The notes under the pieces: generated by a model | The model's database searches: none | Seen by the model: the letters and a program-made list of their open reading frames with translations, nothing else | Told to the model about the DNA's origin: nothing | Assembly: GCF_000478985.1 (NCBI RefSeq) | Contig: NZ_AWXB01000027.1 | Coordinates: 1 to 63,820, forward strand | Reading direction: 5' to 3' | DNA from: Peptoniphilus sp. BV3C26 | GTDB lineage: Bacteria; Bacillota; Clostridia; Tissierellales; Peptoniphilaceae | DNA length: 63,820 bases | Program-made: the position numbers and the translations under genes | Shown here: positions 43,383 through 51,580 of the stretch, piece after piece | Numbering within the stretch: the stretch's first letter is position 1 | Layout of the letters: the number at the start of each line of letters is the position of its first letter

Positions 43383-43624
43383 ACCATCACCTGCTTATGC
43401 GCTTTGATAAGATCCGATATCCTGCTTATAAGAACGTCTGCGTCCATGCCGGATTTTTTGCTCATCTCCGTAATTGTGGCTTTTCCAAGCATCACCTTGC
43501 CTACCGGAGTATTCAACAGCTTGAACTTATCATTGACCTTTGCCATCTCATCCTTAAGCCACGGATATGTGATGATCAGGTCTTTCAGTTTTGTATCTTT
43601 CGTAATCTCCATATCCCTTACCAC
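43379..43624 (-). CDS. DUF1858 domain protein
   Basis: 81 residues. The domain ITKDTKLKDLIITYPWLKDEMAKVNDKFKLLNTPVGKVMLGKATITEMSKKSGMDADVLISRISDLI is a DUF1858/ScdA-N-type helical unit, found near Fe-S repair (RIC) and DUF2249 proteins. The frame opens at GTG 43624; ATG 43612 is also possible (AAGGGAT before it), giving 77 residues. Just downstream of the DUF2249 gene and overlapping the bicupin by 4 nt. Confidence 0.85.
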   Translation of the reverse strand: MVRDMEITKDTKLKDLIITYPWLKDEMAKVNDKFKLLNTPVGKVMLGKATITEMSKKSGMDADVLISRISDLIKAHKQVMV

Positions 43625-43625
43625 C

Positions 43626-44312
43626 TTACTGAACCTTTACATCCGGATTTTTCTCACCGAACTTTTCTTTCAGCGCTTCACAGATCTCACCGCGCGCTTT
43701 TCCCTTCTTCTCCATGTTCTTGATCGTCTTATATGCGGCAAACAGTGTGGATGGCCCAATTTCAGAGCTGAAATAACCGATTCCCTGATTCCAGGCCAGA
43801 AGTTCAAACACATCATCAAGTGCTGCACTGTCTAATCCGTGGATATATGCCTTTACCAGTTCTCTTGTCGCCTGACGCATCCTGCCGGCACCGACTGCAT
43901 TTGTCAGCGAAAGAAGCAGACGCATCTCATAAGGCAGATGTCTCTTGTTGTCATTCCAGGTCAAATCCCAGAATTCAACCGCTACCTTTCCCAGCCCTTC
44001 ATCAATCAGCGGCATATTTGTAAGCGCTGCCGGTCTCATCGGAATATCCTTCTCTTCCTGCTTCACAATCGTCCTGTAAAAATAGGCATGAAACTCCGTA
44101 TCACCTGTCTGCTCTGTATGATGCTCATAACCGAGATCTTCCATCACCTCATAAAGTGGGATCGGATCAAAGCTCTGCACAACCTCAAGCCCCTGTCCAA
44201 CCGAGAGTCCCATTGCCTGTTTCTTAAGTCCTTGGAAGAAATTGCCCTGGATTCCTCTTACGTCAACTGTCTTAAATTCCGCTGTTTTATCTTTCCAATC
44301 TGAATAACTCAT
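43626..44312 (-). CDS. DUF2249 domain protein with CMD-like C-terminal half
   Basis: 228 residues. The N-terminal half (about 10-90) is a DUF2249/SirA-like fold: TVDVRGIQGNFFQGLKKQAMGLSVGQGLEVVQSFDPIPLYEVMEDLGYEHHTEQ. The C-terminal half is all helical with AALTNMPLIDEGLGKVAVEFWDLTWNDNKRHLPYEMRLLLSLTNAVGAGRMRQAT, like the carboxymuconolactone decarboxylase-type family, but a CxxC redox pair is not visible. It has its own promoter region with a 16-bp palindrome. Proteins of this kind accompany hcp in NO-responsive operons. Biochemical role unknown. Confidence 0.85.
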   Translation of the reverse strand: MSYSDWKDKTAEFKTVDVRGIQGNFFQGLKKQAMGLSVGQGLEVVQSFDPIPLYEVMEDLGYEHHTEQTGDTEFHAYFYRTIVKQEEKDIPMRPAALTNMPLIDEGLGKVAVEFWDLTWNDNKRHLPYEMRLLLSLTNAVGAGRMRQATRELVKAYIHGLDSAALDDVFELLAWNQGIGYFSSEIGPSTLFAAYKTIKNMEKKGKARGEICEALKEKFGEKNPDVKVQ

Positions 44313-44368
44313 AATGATACCTCCTGTTTTCTTTTATACTTAGACTAACATTTTTATTGAATCTTGTA

Positions 44369-44384
44369 TGTGGTTCAAACCACA
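44369..44384 (-). promoter_or_regulatory. Crp/HcpR-type palindrome before the DUF2249 gene
   Basis: TGTGGTTCAAACCACA, a perfect 7-2-7 palindrome, is 57 bp before ATG 44312 and just after the stop of the upstream 4Fe-4S gene. It is the exact reverse complement of the site at 45262-45277, so both are the same operator. A weak -10 (TAGTCT, 44346-44341) would put the site near -41.5. Confidence 0.82.
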
Positions 44385-44386
44385 TT

Positions 44387-45205
44387 TTAACCCAAAATTT
44401 TTCCGTCCCTCGAAATGGTCACAACCTGCCACGGGATGAATTTCCCGCTGTTACGCAGAGCGTTTTCCGCCGCCCTCTGAAGGCCGCCACAGCATGGAAC
44501 TTCCATGCGGACGATGGTCACACTCTTGACATCATTTTTCGCTATGATCTCAGTCAGCTTTTCGGAATAGTCGATATCATCCAGCTTCGGGCATCCGATC
44601 AACGTGATCTTTCCCTTCATGAAATCCTCATGCATATTGGCATAAGCATATGCTGTGCAATCTGCCGCAATCAAGAGCTTCGCTCCGTCATAGAATGGCG
44701 CCTGTGTCGGAAGAAGCTTGATCTGGCAAGGCCACTGATTCAGCCTTGAGACCGGCTTTGAAATAACCGCCTGCTGAATGTTTTCCTTGTTTTCAAGGGC
44801 CTCCTCTTCGCGCTTCATCTGCATCGCCCTCGACCCCGGACATCCACCGTGAGGCATTGACCCGCCTTCCTGCAAATGCTTCATCATTGCCGCTCTACGT
44901 TCTTCTTCATTTTCGATCTTCATGATTTCTTCTGTAGTCATCTTATCTTCCTCCAACTTCTTAATCTTTTGCATCTGAGCTGCCTTAACAGCCGCTTCGT
45001 CATATGCCGGTGCTTCCCGCTCCTCAAAGGTGATCGCGCCCGTTGGGCAGCCCGGCAGACAATCGCCAAATCCGTCGCAATAATTTTCCCGTACAAGCTT
45101 TGCCTTACCGTTAATCATGTCAATCGCACCCTCATGGCACGCAGTCGCGCAAAGTCCGCAGCCGTTGCATTTTTCTTCGTCTATGTGAATTATTTTTCTA
45201 ATCAT
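44387..45205 (-). CDS. 4Fe-4S dicluster ferredoxin-like protein
   Basis: 272 residues. N-terminal 2[4Fe-4S] module: CNGCGLCATACHEGAI (about 14-29) and CDGFGDCLPGCPTGAI (about 43-58). A charged helical linker follows, then GGCPGS. A C-terminal cysteine-rich domain has AADCTAYAYANMHEDFMKGKITLIGCPKLDD and MEVPCCGGLQRAAENAL. This layout is found in ferredoxin-like proteins that accompany hcp in clostridia and probably supply electrons. First gene of the island's minus-strand operon, with a class-II-like regulator site upstream. Confidence 0.9.
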   Translation of the reverse strand: MIRKIIHIDEEKCNGCGLCATACHEGAIDMINGKAKLVRENYCDGFGDCLPGCPTGAITFEEREAPAYDEAAVKAAQMQKIKKLEEDKMTTEEIMKIENEEERRAAMMKHLQEGGSMPHGGCPGSRAMQMKREEEALENKENIQQAVISKPVSRLNQWPCQIKLLPTQAPFYDGAKLLIAADCTAYAYANMHEDFMKGKITLIGCPKLDDIDYSEKLTEIIAKNDVKSVTIVRMEVPCCGGLQRAAENALRNSGKFIPWQVVTISRDGKILG

Positions 45206-45261
45206 CTCAATATCCTCCTTGCCTTCTTGATGTCAGTATAGTATACTTTCATGTATAAGTA

Positions 45262-45277
45262 TGTGGTTTGAACCACA
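45262..45277. promoter_or_regulatory. Crp/HcpR-type palindrome between the 4Fe-4S gene and regulator
   Basis: TGTGGTTTGAACCACA, perfect 7-2-7. A TATACT -10 (45240-45235 on the minus strand) puts its centre about 41 bp before the expected start, the class II activator position. For the plus-strand regulator gene it lies 25 bp before the ATG, suiting autoregulation. Confidence 0.85.
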
Positions 45278-45301
45278 TTTTGAAAAGAAAAGAGATTTTT
45301 T

Positions 45302-45955
45302 ATGAATGACGATTTATTAAAAAAAAGTATCCTGTTTAAAGACATGACAGACACCGAACGGAATGAATGCCTTCTGACACTCAATGCGCACAGAAAATCA
45401 TATAAAAAAGGAAACGCCATCCTTCACGCCGGAGATCTTACGGATCAGATGGGGATGGTGCTCTCCGGCAGCGTAACAATAGAGAGCAACGATATGTGGG
45501 GTAACCGTACCATCCTAAGCCACGTAGGGTCAGGACAATTTTTTGCTGAAACCTATGCCCTGCTTACAGAAGAAGTTATGCTTGTAGATGTTATGGCAAA
45601 CGAAAATTGCCAGATCCTCTTCATCCATATTGGTGATCTGATCTCAAATATGCAAAATGCAGTCTGGTCCCATAAACTATATAGAAATCTTTTGATGATA
45701 TCATCACTTAAAAATCTGACGCTCTCCGGCCGCAGCTTTCACACTGCACCGAAAAGCGCCAGAGGGCGGATCCTTGCATATTTAAATACCGTATCACTGC
45801 AGAAACGCTCCACGGAATTTGATATTCCATTTGACCGACAGCAGCTGGCCAATTACCTAAATCTTGAACGCACAAACATGTCTAAGGAACTGACACGAAT
45901 GCGAAGAGAAGGGATCATCGAATTCAGGAAGAACCATTTTAATCTTCTTAAATAA
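45302..45955 (+). CDS. Crp/Fnr-family regulator (HcpR-like) of the hcp operon
   Basis: 217 residues. The sensor barrel (KSYKKGNAILHAGDLTDQMGMVLSGSVTIESNDMWGNRTILSHVGSGQFFAETYALLTEEVMLVDVMANENCQIL) is typical; no N-terminal Fnr cysteine set is seen, so an Fe-S sensor is unlikely and a haem or other ligand is possible. The HTH is FDIPFDRQQLANYLNLERTNMSKELTRMRREGIIEFRKN. Divergent from the 4Fe-4S/DUF2249/bicupin/hcp cluster, whose two operators match each other, it is the likely regulator. Higher-GC like the rest of the island. Confidence 0.9.
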   Translation: MNDDLLKKSILFKDMTDTERNECLLTLNAHRKSYKKGNAILHAGDLTDQMGMVLSGSVTIESNDMWGNRTILSHVGSGQFFAETYALLTEEVMLVDVMANENCQILFIHIGDLISNMQNAVWSHKLYRNLLMISSLKNLTLSGRSFHTAPKSARGRILAYLNTVSLQKRSTEFDIPFDRQQLANYLNLERTNMSKELTRMRREGIIEFRKNHFNLLK

Positions 45956-46240
45956 ATGGAGATTATCTCATTCTCCCATTTATAATTAAATTCTAAAATC
46001 CTTTGAAATCAACATTTATTTCCTATTTCACCTAACTCTTGACATCCAGCATGCGCACCCCACGTGGCTTGAGTGGTCAGTATAGATAAATTTTGAAAAT
46101 TTTCAAAAGCCTCGTATGTGGGAATATATTAATCAATACGTATCTTATAATACATTATATCATTCTGGAGCAAAGAAAGAAAAAAACAGCCCTATAAAAG
46201 AGCTGTTTAAATTATTATTTTCTTAGTCTAGTCGCATTAC
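45956..46240. other. Right edge of the island, no intact gene
   Basis: It holds a weak hairpin after the regulator (ATAAATGG 45952-45959 / CCATTTAT 45976-45983), a short GC-rich patch at about 46036-46080 in an otherwise AT-rich stretch, and the terminator at 46178-46209. I see no open frame of interest. The composition step here marks the end of the higher-GC segment. Confidence 0.5.
46178..46209 (-). terminator. Terminator after the ABC exporter operon
   Basis: On the minus strand AAACAGC (46208-46202) pairs with GCTGTTT (46190-46184), followed by a T7 run, about 32 nt after the stop of the 46241 gene. Confidence 0.8.
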
Positions 46241-46498
46241 TTATATTAGATGACCAGCAAACATTGCTATCGGAAGTAATAAGATTAACATAATATTCAA
46301 TACCATAAATAATCTGTCCTTTTCCTTTACCCCAAATATTAAACCTATTTGTTCAATAATTGGGCAACCAAACATTGATGTGAGTCCAGTTGGTCTTAGG
46401 TTTGTAAAGCCTTCAAATATATCTACTGGAAGTAGGTAGGAAATCACAAATATTACAAGTCCAAGTAGAAATATCTTCTTGCTTAATTTCTGTTTAAT
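46241..46498 (-). CDS. Small two-segment membrane protein, probable non-standard start
   Basis: The GTG start at 46447 gives 68 residues, but the frame reads as a sensible protein from ATT 46498: IKQKLSKKIFLLGLVIFVIS, then YLLPVDIFEGFTNLRPTGLTSMFGCPIIEQ and a second membrane segment VLNIMLILLLPIAMFAGHLI. AGGAG lies 5 nt before the ATT, so ATT may be a rare start or a mutated ATG. About 85 residues with two hydrophobic segments and a basic N-terminus. It follows the ABC permease in the same direction and could be an accessory of the exporter. Family not recognised. Confidence 0.6.
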   Translation of the reverse strand: MKQKLSKKIFLLGLVIFVISYLLPVDIFEGFTNLRPTGLTSMFGCPIIEQIGLIFGVKEKDRLFMVLNIMLILLLPIAMFAGHLI

Positions 46499-46520
46499 AG
46501 ATACTCCTATTTCTTTGAAA

Positions 46521-48956
46521 TTATTCTGTTCTAATCAAATCAATAGTTGGTCTGTCTAAAATTCTTTTTAAAGATAAATGATAAATTAGCACATTTATTC
46601 CGTAGACTACTAAAGAAAATGCTATAAATAATTTATAGTCATAGTATCTTAGGAGATTTAAAAAAGTCAATCTTGATGAGAATATAGAAATTATAAACAT
46701 TACACCTATACTAGTTAATATAACTATAAGCAATGATTTTATCTGTTCATTTAAATATTCTTTTCCATAAACCCTTTTGAGTTCATCTAAATCCATTCCA
46801 CAAGAATAAAAGCTTCCTATTTCTTTTTTTCTACTCAACAAACTTAGATTTATAGATGAATATCCATTTGTAATATTTAAAACCAATATTATTAATCCTA
46901 TACCTAATACAATTTTCATTAGGTCTTGTAGACTCTCAAATTCTTTCTTTTCTTGCTCTTCCCCTACAGTAATATCAAATCTATCTTCAGGTGAAATTTG
47001 TTCCCTAATTAATGTTTCCGCATAATCTTGTGCATCTTTTGCATCGGAGTCATTTACTTTCATATTCAAAGTATAAGGATAGTTTTTATATTTTTCATCG
47101 CCAGTTTCTTCCATTAGATTGAAAAATGTATCGAAGTCGGTGTAAATTTTCACATCGAAGGGCATGGTTCTAGACTTAATTTTCCCCAAATCATTTATTG
47201 ACTTTGAAATCTTAATACTTGTTTGGTAATCATCTCCAATACTTATATCAAGACTTGTTGGATTATCAAAATATGGAATTTTCTTTGCTTTAGATATAGG
47301 TATGGAAGAATCTTCTTGGATCATATTATAAAGTAGAAATTCTCCCTTATTTCCTCCAAGCTCTTTTAAGTCTTCTTCTTCTAAGGCTATTAAAAATCCA
47401 TCCATTCCCTTCGCATTATATTTTTCAATATTTTTTTCAGCCTCTTTATCTAGGCTTGCATTCCTAGCTTCTTTTGAAAAATCTTTATTATTTTCAACTA
47501 TTACATGTTTTTGTTTAGAAATATAGGATTTTTCATTAGAAATATTTTCATCAATCTCTTTTAGTACCGATGGCACTTCATCCTTATCACTATAATAATC
47601 TACAGAAAAGTTATATCCATTATCATAATACGAATAGTCTCTAAGATAATTTGAAATTCCTATTACAATTACAAATACTGAAATGATTAGAATTCCAATA
47701 GCTGAAATAAATCTTTGTGATTTTATTGAAGCTAAGTTGTTAATTCTTAGTTCTTGCCATAAGTTCTGTTTCTTCTTTTTCTTATACTTGGAAAAATCTA
47801 TATTTCCTCTTATGCCGTCTATAATATTTATTTTAGAAATCTTTTTCGCAGGGGATTTTATAGCTAATGCCACAATCACAAAGGAAACGAAAAGTATTGC
47901 CAAACTTAATAAGGGATTAAATTTCATCACTTCAAAGGCACTTACTACTTCACCTTTTGTTATGTTTTTATACAAACAATACATAAAGAAAAATCCTGCA
48001 ATGTGTCCTAATAGTATTGGAATTGCAGTTGTAACAAGTCCTTCCTTTAGGAGTAAGAGATAAATTTGTCCATTGGTAGATCCTATAGACTTATAAATGG
48101 ACAGCTCTCGAATCTTCCTTAGCCCCCAAACCCAAAAGATGTTTTTTATAAAAAACACAAAGATTACTATACATCCAAGAACCGATAGAACAAGAACAGC
48201 CTTGCTCATTATGTTTTGTAAGGGTTCGTTTTCCACTCCATAATAATTTATGAGACCTTCTGAAAATTCTAAATTAACATCTTTACCAAGTGTCTTATTT
48301 ATTTCACTTTGTATCTTGTCTCTATTTTTGTAGGCTTCTTCAAAAGAATGAAATTTTACAAAAGTCCTGAAGGTGGTCATTTTATCTTGTAGTCCTAGAG
48401 CAAAATTTAGTTTACTGTACTTGTTGTAGACATCTCCGTAAACACCGACTAAAGTAAAACTTTTAGAACCTTTAATCTCAAATTTTTCTCTGTCAGTATT
48501 TGCACTTGTGGGACCTATCTCTTCGCCATTTAGAAACCTTTTGCCTAAATCAAGTTCTACACGATCGCCTATTTTAAGTTTATTTTTCTTTACGAGGCTT
48601 TCAGATAGTACAATTTCGTCTTCCTTTTCAGCAAATCTGCCGCAGGTAAGTCTTGAATACTCTCTTATCTTATTGATTGCTTCGTCTTGGTAGTTTATAA
48701 CGACTAAATCGTCAGCAAGTTTTCCATTATCAGGATTAAGAGACATTTTTCCGACCAAATCTATATCTTCAATGGACTTTAACTTTTCAACATCTTCATT
48801 TGAAAGTTCTTCTTTAATCTCTCCATGATAAAAGCTAGAAGCCATGTAGTATCCATAGTTAGCCTTCATATTTGTATATCCGTAATAAAAAACCACAGTA
48901 AAAAACAGACTTACAATAAATAATGAGATGAAAATAGGAAAATTCTTCTTATTCAT
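46521..48956 (-). CDS. FtsX-type ABC transporter permease (antimicrobial-peptide/macrolide exporter type)
   Basis: About 811 residues: N-terminal membrane helix (PIFISLFIVSLFFTVVFYYGY), a long extracytoplasmic domain (about 40-245), three helices with the FtsX block (LRKIRELSIYKSIGSTNGQIYLLLLKEGLVTTAIPILLGHIAGFF), a second extracytoplasmic domain and a second FtsX block (SLLSRKKEIGSFYSCGMDLDELKRVYGKEYL). This duplicated form belongs to DUF214/Vex/Bce-type exporters for peptide resistance. ATG 48956 suits the AGGAG better than 48965. Works with the overlapping ATPase. Confidence 0.9.
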   Translation of the reverse strand: MNKKNFPIFISLFIVSLFFTVVFYYGYTNMKANYGYYMASSFYHGEIKEELSNEDVEKLKSIEDIDLVGKMSLNPDNGKLADDLVVINYQDEAINKIREYSRLTCGRFAEKEDEIVLSESLVKKNKLKIGDRVELDLGKRFLNGEEIGPTSANTDREKFEIKGSKSFTLVGVYGDVYNKYSKLNFALGLQDKMTTFRTFVKFHSFEEAYKNRDKIQSEINKTLGKDVNLEFSEGLINYYGVENEPLQNIMSKAVLVLSVLGCIVIFVFFIKNIFWVWGLRKIRELSIYKSIGSTNGQIYLLLLKEGLVTTAIPILLGHIAGFFFMYCLYKNITKGEVVSAFEVMKFNPLLSLAILFVSFVIVALAIKSPAKKISKINIIDGIRGNIDFSKYKKKKKQNLWQELRINNLASIKSQRFISAIGILIISVFVIVIGISNYLRDYSYYDNGYNFSVDYYSDKDEVPSVLKEIDENISNEKSYISKQKHVIVENNKDFSKEARNASLDKEAEKNIEKYNAKGMDGFLIALEEEDLKELGGNKGEFLLYNMIQEDSSIPISKAKKIPYFDNPTSLDISIGDDYQTSIKISKSINDLGKIKSRTMPFDVKIYTDFDTFFNLMEETGDEKYKNYPYTLNMKVNDSDAKDAQDYAETLIREQISPEDRFDITVGEEQEKKEFESLQDLMKIVLGIGLIILVLNITNGYSSINLSLLSRKKEIGSFYSCGMDLDELKRVYGKEYLNEQIKSLLIVILTSIGVMFIISIFSSRLTFLNLLRYYDYKLFIAFSLVVYGINVLIYHLSLKRILDRPTIDLIRTE

Positions 48957-49629
48957 TTTTTTCATCTCCTAGGATTTTTCCATCGACTATTGTAATAATA
49001 CGATTTGCTTGTAAGGCTATTTCTTCGTCATGGGTGATTAGGATAATTGTCTGTTTTAAAGTTTTGTTAAAATATTTAAAAATTTCAATTATTTCCTTAG
49101 AATTTTTTCTATCCAAGTTTCCAGTCGGTTCATCTGCCAATATGATAGATGGATTGTAGATAAGACTTCTGGCTATGGCAACTCTTTGCTGCTGACCTCC
49201 TGAAAGCTCACTTGGAAAAGAGTCGAGTTTACTTTCTATGCCAAGTTTTTTTACTATATCTGAAAATTCATCTTGATTTATTTTTCTTTTATCAAGTTTT
49301 AATGGAAGTTCTATATTGTGACGAACTGTTAAATTTGGTATCAAATTATAAAACTGATAAATTAGTCCGACTTTTCTTCTTCTAAAATAGGCTAACTCCT
49401 TTGAAGAATACTTTGAGATATCATTACCATCTATATAAACCTTACCACCATCTGGACTATCTACCCCTCCTACAATGTGCAAAAGTGTAGATTTTCCAGA
49501 TCCACTTGGTCCAACAATGGCAACAAACTCTCCCTTTTCAATTTCAAGGTCAATACCATCTAAGGCAACAACTTTGGAGTTTCCCTCTCCATATTCTTTT
49601 CTTAGGTTTTCTACTTTTAATATTTCCAT
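48949..49629 (-). CDS. ABC transporter ATP-binding protein (MacB/Bce type)
   Basis: 226 residues. Walker A GPSGSGKSTL (about 40-49), Q-loop YQFYNLIPNLTVRHNIELPL, signature LSGGQQQRVAIARSL (about 143-157), Walker B ILADEPTGNLD and switch His ITHD. Strong AGGAGG before ATG. It powers the FtsX-type permease with which it overlaps by 8 nt. Confidence 0.95.
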   Translation of the reverse strand: MEILKVENLRKEYGEGNSKVVALDGIDLEIEKGEFVAIVGPSGSGKSTLLHIVGGVDSPDGGKVYIDGNDISKYSSKELAYFRRRKVGLIYQFYNLIPNLTVRHNIELPLKLDKRKINQDEFSDIVKKLGIESKLDSFPSELSGGQQQRVAIARSLIYNPSIILADEPTGNLDRKNSKEIIEIFKYFNKTLKQTIILITHDEEIALQANRIITIVDGKILGDEKNE

Positions 49630-49678
49630 ACTTGCCTCCTTTTTATCTTAAAGAAAGCTTATTAAAGTAAAGTGACTT

Positions 49679-50539
49679 TTAAGTGACATTGTAAAATTTA
49701 ATTTCAAATCTTGCTCCATTATCTGTATTAGTTACAGAAATTTCTCCATTGTTTTTCTCCACAATTGTCTTTGCCATGGCAAGGCCAATGCCGAATCCCT
49801 TTGAATCTGGTGTTTTATAAAAGCGTTTGAAAATCTTTTTTATATTTTCTTTTTCTATGCCTCCACCATTGTCTTCAATGATTAAGCTTGTATAGAGGGG
49901 GTTTTTGTATGATGAAACCACGATTTTATCACAAGTCGGTCTATTATCAGCATTCTTTATAATATTAATGAGAGCTTCTGCCAGCCAATAAAAATCTCCA
50001 CAAATACTATTTTTCTTTAAACTCTCTTCTATTTCTACATTAGTAAATTTTTTTAAATTCAAAGTATCCAAAGAATAATCTACTAACTCACCTAAGTTAA
50101 CTTGTTCTTTTTTCATAAGATTTTTGTTTGCATCAAGGCTTGATAGTTTAAGCAAAATATCTGATAGGGAGTTTAATCTGATTGTTTGCCTTTTTAAAAT
50201 CTCTATATCTTCAATATCCGGAAAATCCATCTCCAAATTTTCTATGGAAAAAAGCATTGATGTAATAGGCGTTTTTATTTGATGGGCAATATCTTCTAGG
50301 TATTCTATTTGCTTTTCACTATTTCTAGTACTTGTCTCTTTTGCTTCGACTATTTCTATAAAAAGTTTGTAAATCTTATCTTCTAAAATCGAAAAATCGT
50401 CTTGCTTCATAGGAATTTTATAGTCTTGATTCTTCATTTTTTCTATCAGATCTATAAGCTCATTTATTCTATTTTTCTTTCTTTTTTCCAAAAAATAATA
50501 AAGAAGTAAAAGACTTATTATCCAAAATACATATATCAT
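49679..50539 (-). CDS. Sensor histidine kinase of the ABC exporter locus
   Basis: 286 residues with a single short N-terminal hydrophobic segment (IYVFWIISLLLLYYFLE) and no sizeable extracellular domain, an intramembrane-sensing layout like BceS, where the ABC transporter serves as the sensor. HisKA: YLEDIAHQIKTPITSMLFSIENL (His about 87). HATPase: LINIIKNADNRP (N box), IEDNGGGIEKENIKKIFKRFYK and SKGFGIGLAMAKTI. It directly abuts the response regulator gene. Confidence 0.92.
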   Translation of the reverse strand: MIYVFWIISLLLLYYFLEKRKKNRINELIDLIEKMKNQDYKIPMKQDDFSILEDKIYKLFIEIVEAKETSTRNSEKQIEYLEDIAHQIKTPITSMLFSIENLEMDFPDIEDIEILKRQTIRLNSLSDILLKLSSLDANKNLMKKEQVNLGELVDYSLDTLNLKKFTNVEIEESLKKNSICGDFYWLAEALINIIKNADNRPTCDKIVVSSYKNPLYTSLIIEDNGGGIEKENIKKIFKRFYKTPDSKGFGIGLAMAKTIVEKNNGEISVTNTDNGARFEIKFYNVT

Positions 50540-51190
50540 CTAATCCATCCTATATCCAATTCCTCTGACAGTAGTGATAACTTCCCTATCAAGCTTTTCT
50601 CTAATTCTCTTAATAGTTGATGTGAGAGTATTGTCATTTACAAACTTATCCCTATCTTCCCAGAACATTTCAAGCAGCTGGCCTCTTGTATAAACTCGGT
50701 GAGGATTTTTAATAAATAAGACTAGGATTTCATATTCTAGCGAAGTTAAATCCACCAGATTTCCCTTAAAATAAACTTTTGACTGATTAAAATCTATTTT
50801 TATATCCTTATAATTGATTGTTTTGTCTTGACTTAGAGCTATTGTCCTTAAAACTGCATCAATTCTTGCCCTTAATATTGCAAGGGAAAATGGCTTTGTT
50901 AAATAGTCGTCTGCTCCTTGATCTAGGGCGGCAATTATAAAATCTTCATCATTTTTTACAGTTGTTACAATAACTCTTATTTCCTTATCTTTTAATCTTT
51001 CTATCAAATGTTGACCATCTTTATCTGGTAGATTTATATCAAGTAGTGCCACATCCATGTCTACATTCATCATATAGTTTGCTTCGTAAAAAGATGATGC
51101 AATCTCTACCTCATAACCATTATTAACTAAATACTTTTCCATTTGTAAGGCAATTTCTTTATTATCCTCTATAATCAAAACACTCTTCAT
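50540..51190 (-). CDS. OmpR-family response regulator of the ABC exporter locus
   Basis: About 216 residues: receiver VLIIEDNKEIALQM, phospho-Asp in VALLDINLPDKDGQ, KPFSLAILRARI; DNA-binding wing LTSLEYEILVLFIKNPHRVYTRGQLLEMFWED, TLTSTIKRIREKL and VRGIGYRMD. ATG 51190 is chosen (GAGGG upstream); the frame extends to 51211. It should induce the exporter genes downstream in the same direction. Confidence 0.94.
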   Translation of the reverse strand: MKSVLIIEDNKEIALQMEKYLVNNGYEVEIASSFYEANYMMNVDMDVALLDINLPDKDGQHLIERLKDKEIRVIVTTVKNDEDFIIAALDQGADDYLTKPFSLAILRARIDAVLRTIALSQDKTINYKDIKIDFNQSKVYFKGNLVDLTSLEYEILVLFIKNPHRVYTRGQLLEMFWEDRDKFVNDNTLTSTIKRIREKLDREVITTVRGIGYRMD

Positions 51191-51315
51191 TCTAACCCTC
51201 TCATGTATCAACTTTGGAATCTATTAAATTAATTTGTTCTGTATCATTTGTCTATAAGCAATTTGATGCTACTATCCAATAATTACACTTATAGTATAAC
51301 ATTATCACTTATATT

Positions 51316-51340
51316 AAAAACAGACCCTTCACGGATCTGC
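51316..51340 (-). terminator. Terminator of the rlmD remnant
   Basis: CAGATCC-GTGAA-GGGTCTG on the minus strand (one C-A type mismatch) followed by TTTTTAATA. Confidence 0.7.
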
Positions 51341-51354
51341 TTGCTTTTAAATAT

Positions 51355-51432
51355 TTATTTTATTTTCTCAAGAAGAGAAACTGATTCTACATGTATTGTG
51401 TATGGAAAGATATTTATAAAATAAAGTCGACC
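51355..51432 (-). pseudogene. C-terminal scrap of 23S rRNA (uracil-5-)-methyltransferase (RlmD/RumA type)
   Basis: In frame to TAA 51355 it reads GRLYFINIFPYTIHVESVSL, LEKIK. The block D/N-x-F-P-x-T-x-H-V/I-E-S/T-V is the conserved end of RumA/RlmD-type TrmA methyltransferases. Homology stops at about 51432 and upstream DNA is unrelated, so the gene was cut. rum genes are known target sites for serine-recombinase ICEs in streptococci. Confidence 0.7.
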
Positions 51433-51580
51433 TTTACCCACAAAGCAAACCTTTTTATTCGATGAACTTCACGCAGCCAAGCAAAAACAAGAAAAGCCCG
51501 TCTCGTAAAGCGCACCAGGGCAGACTAACTTATGTCACGAAATGTTGAAATTCCTTGAAATCAATGCTTTTTGGCAAGGA

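Noticed and set aside
43346-44303. Three plus-strand ORFs of 125-154 residues (43346, 43404, 43839)
   Set aside because: All are shadows of DUF1858 and DUF2249 genes, with no ribosome sites or recognisable domains.
44876-45241. 121-residue plus-strand ORF opposite the 4Fe-4S gene
   Set aside because: Antisense to conserved ferredoxin motifs; hydrophobic residues come from the complement of acidic codons.
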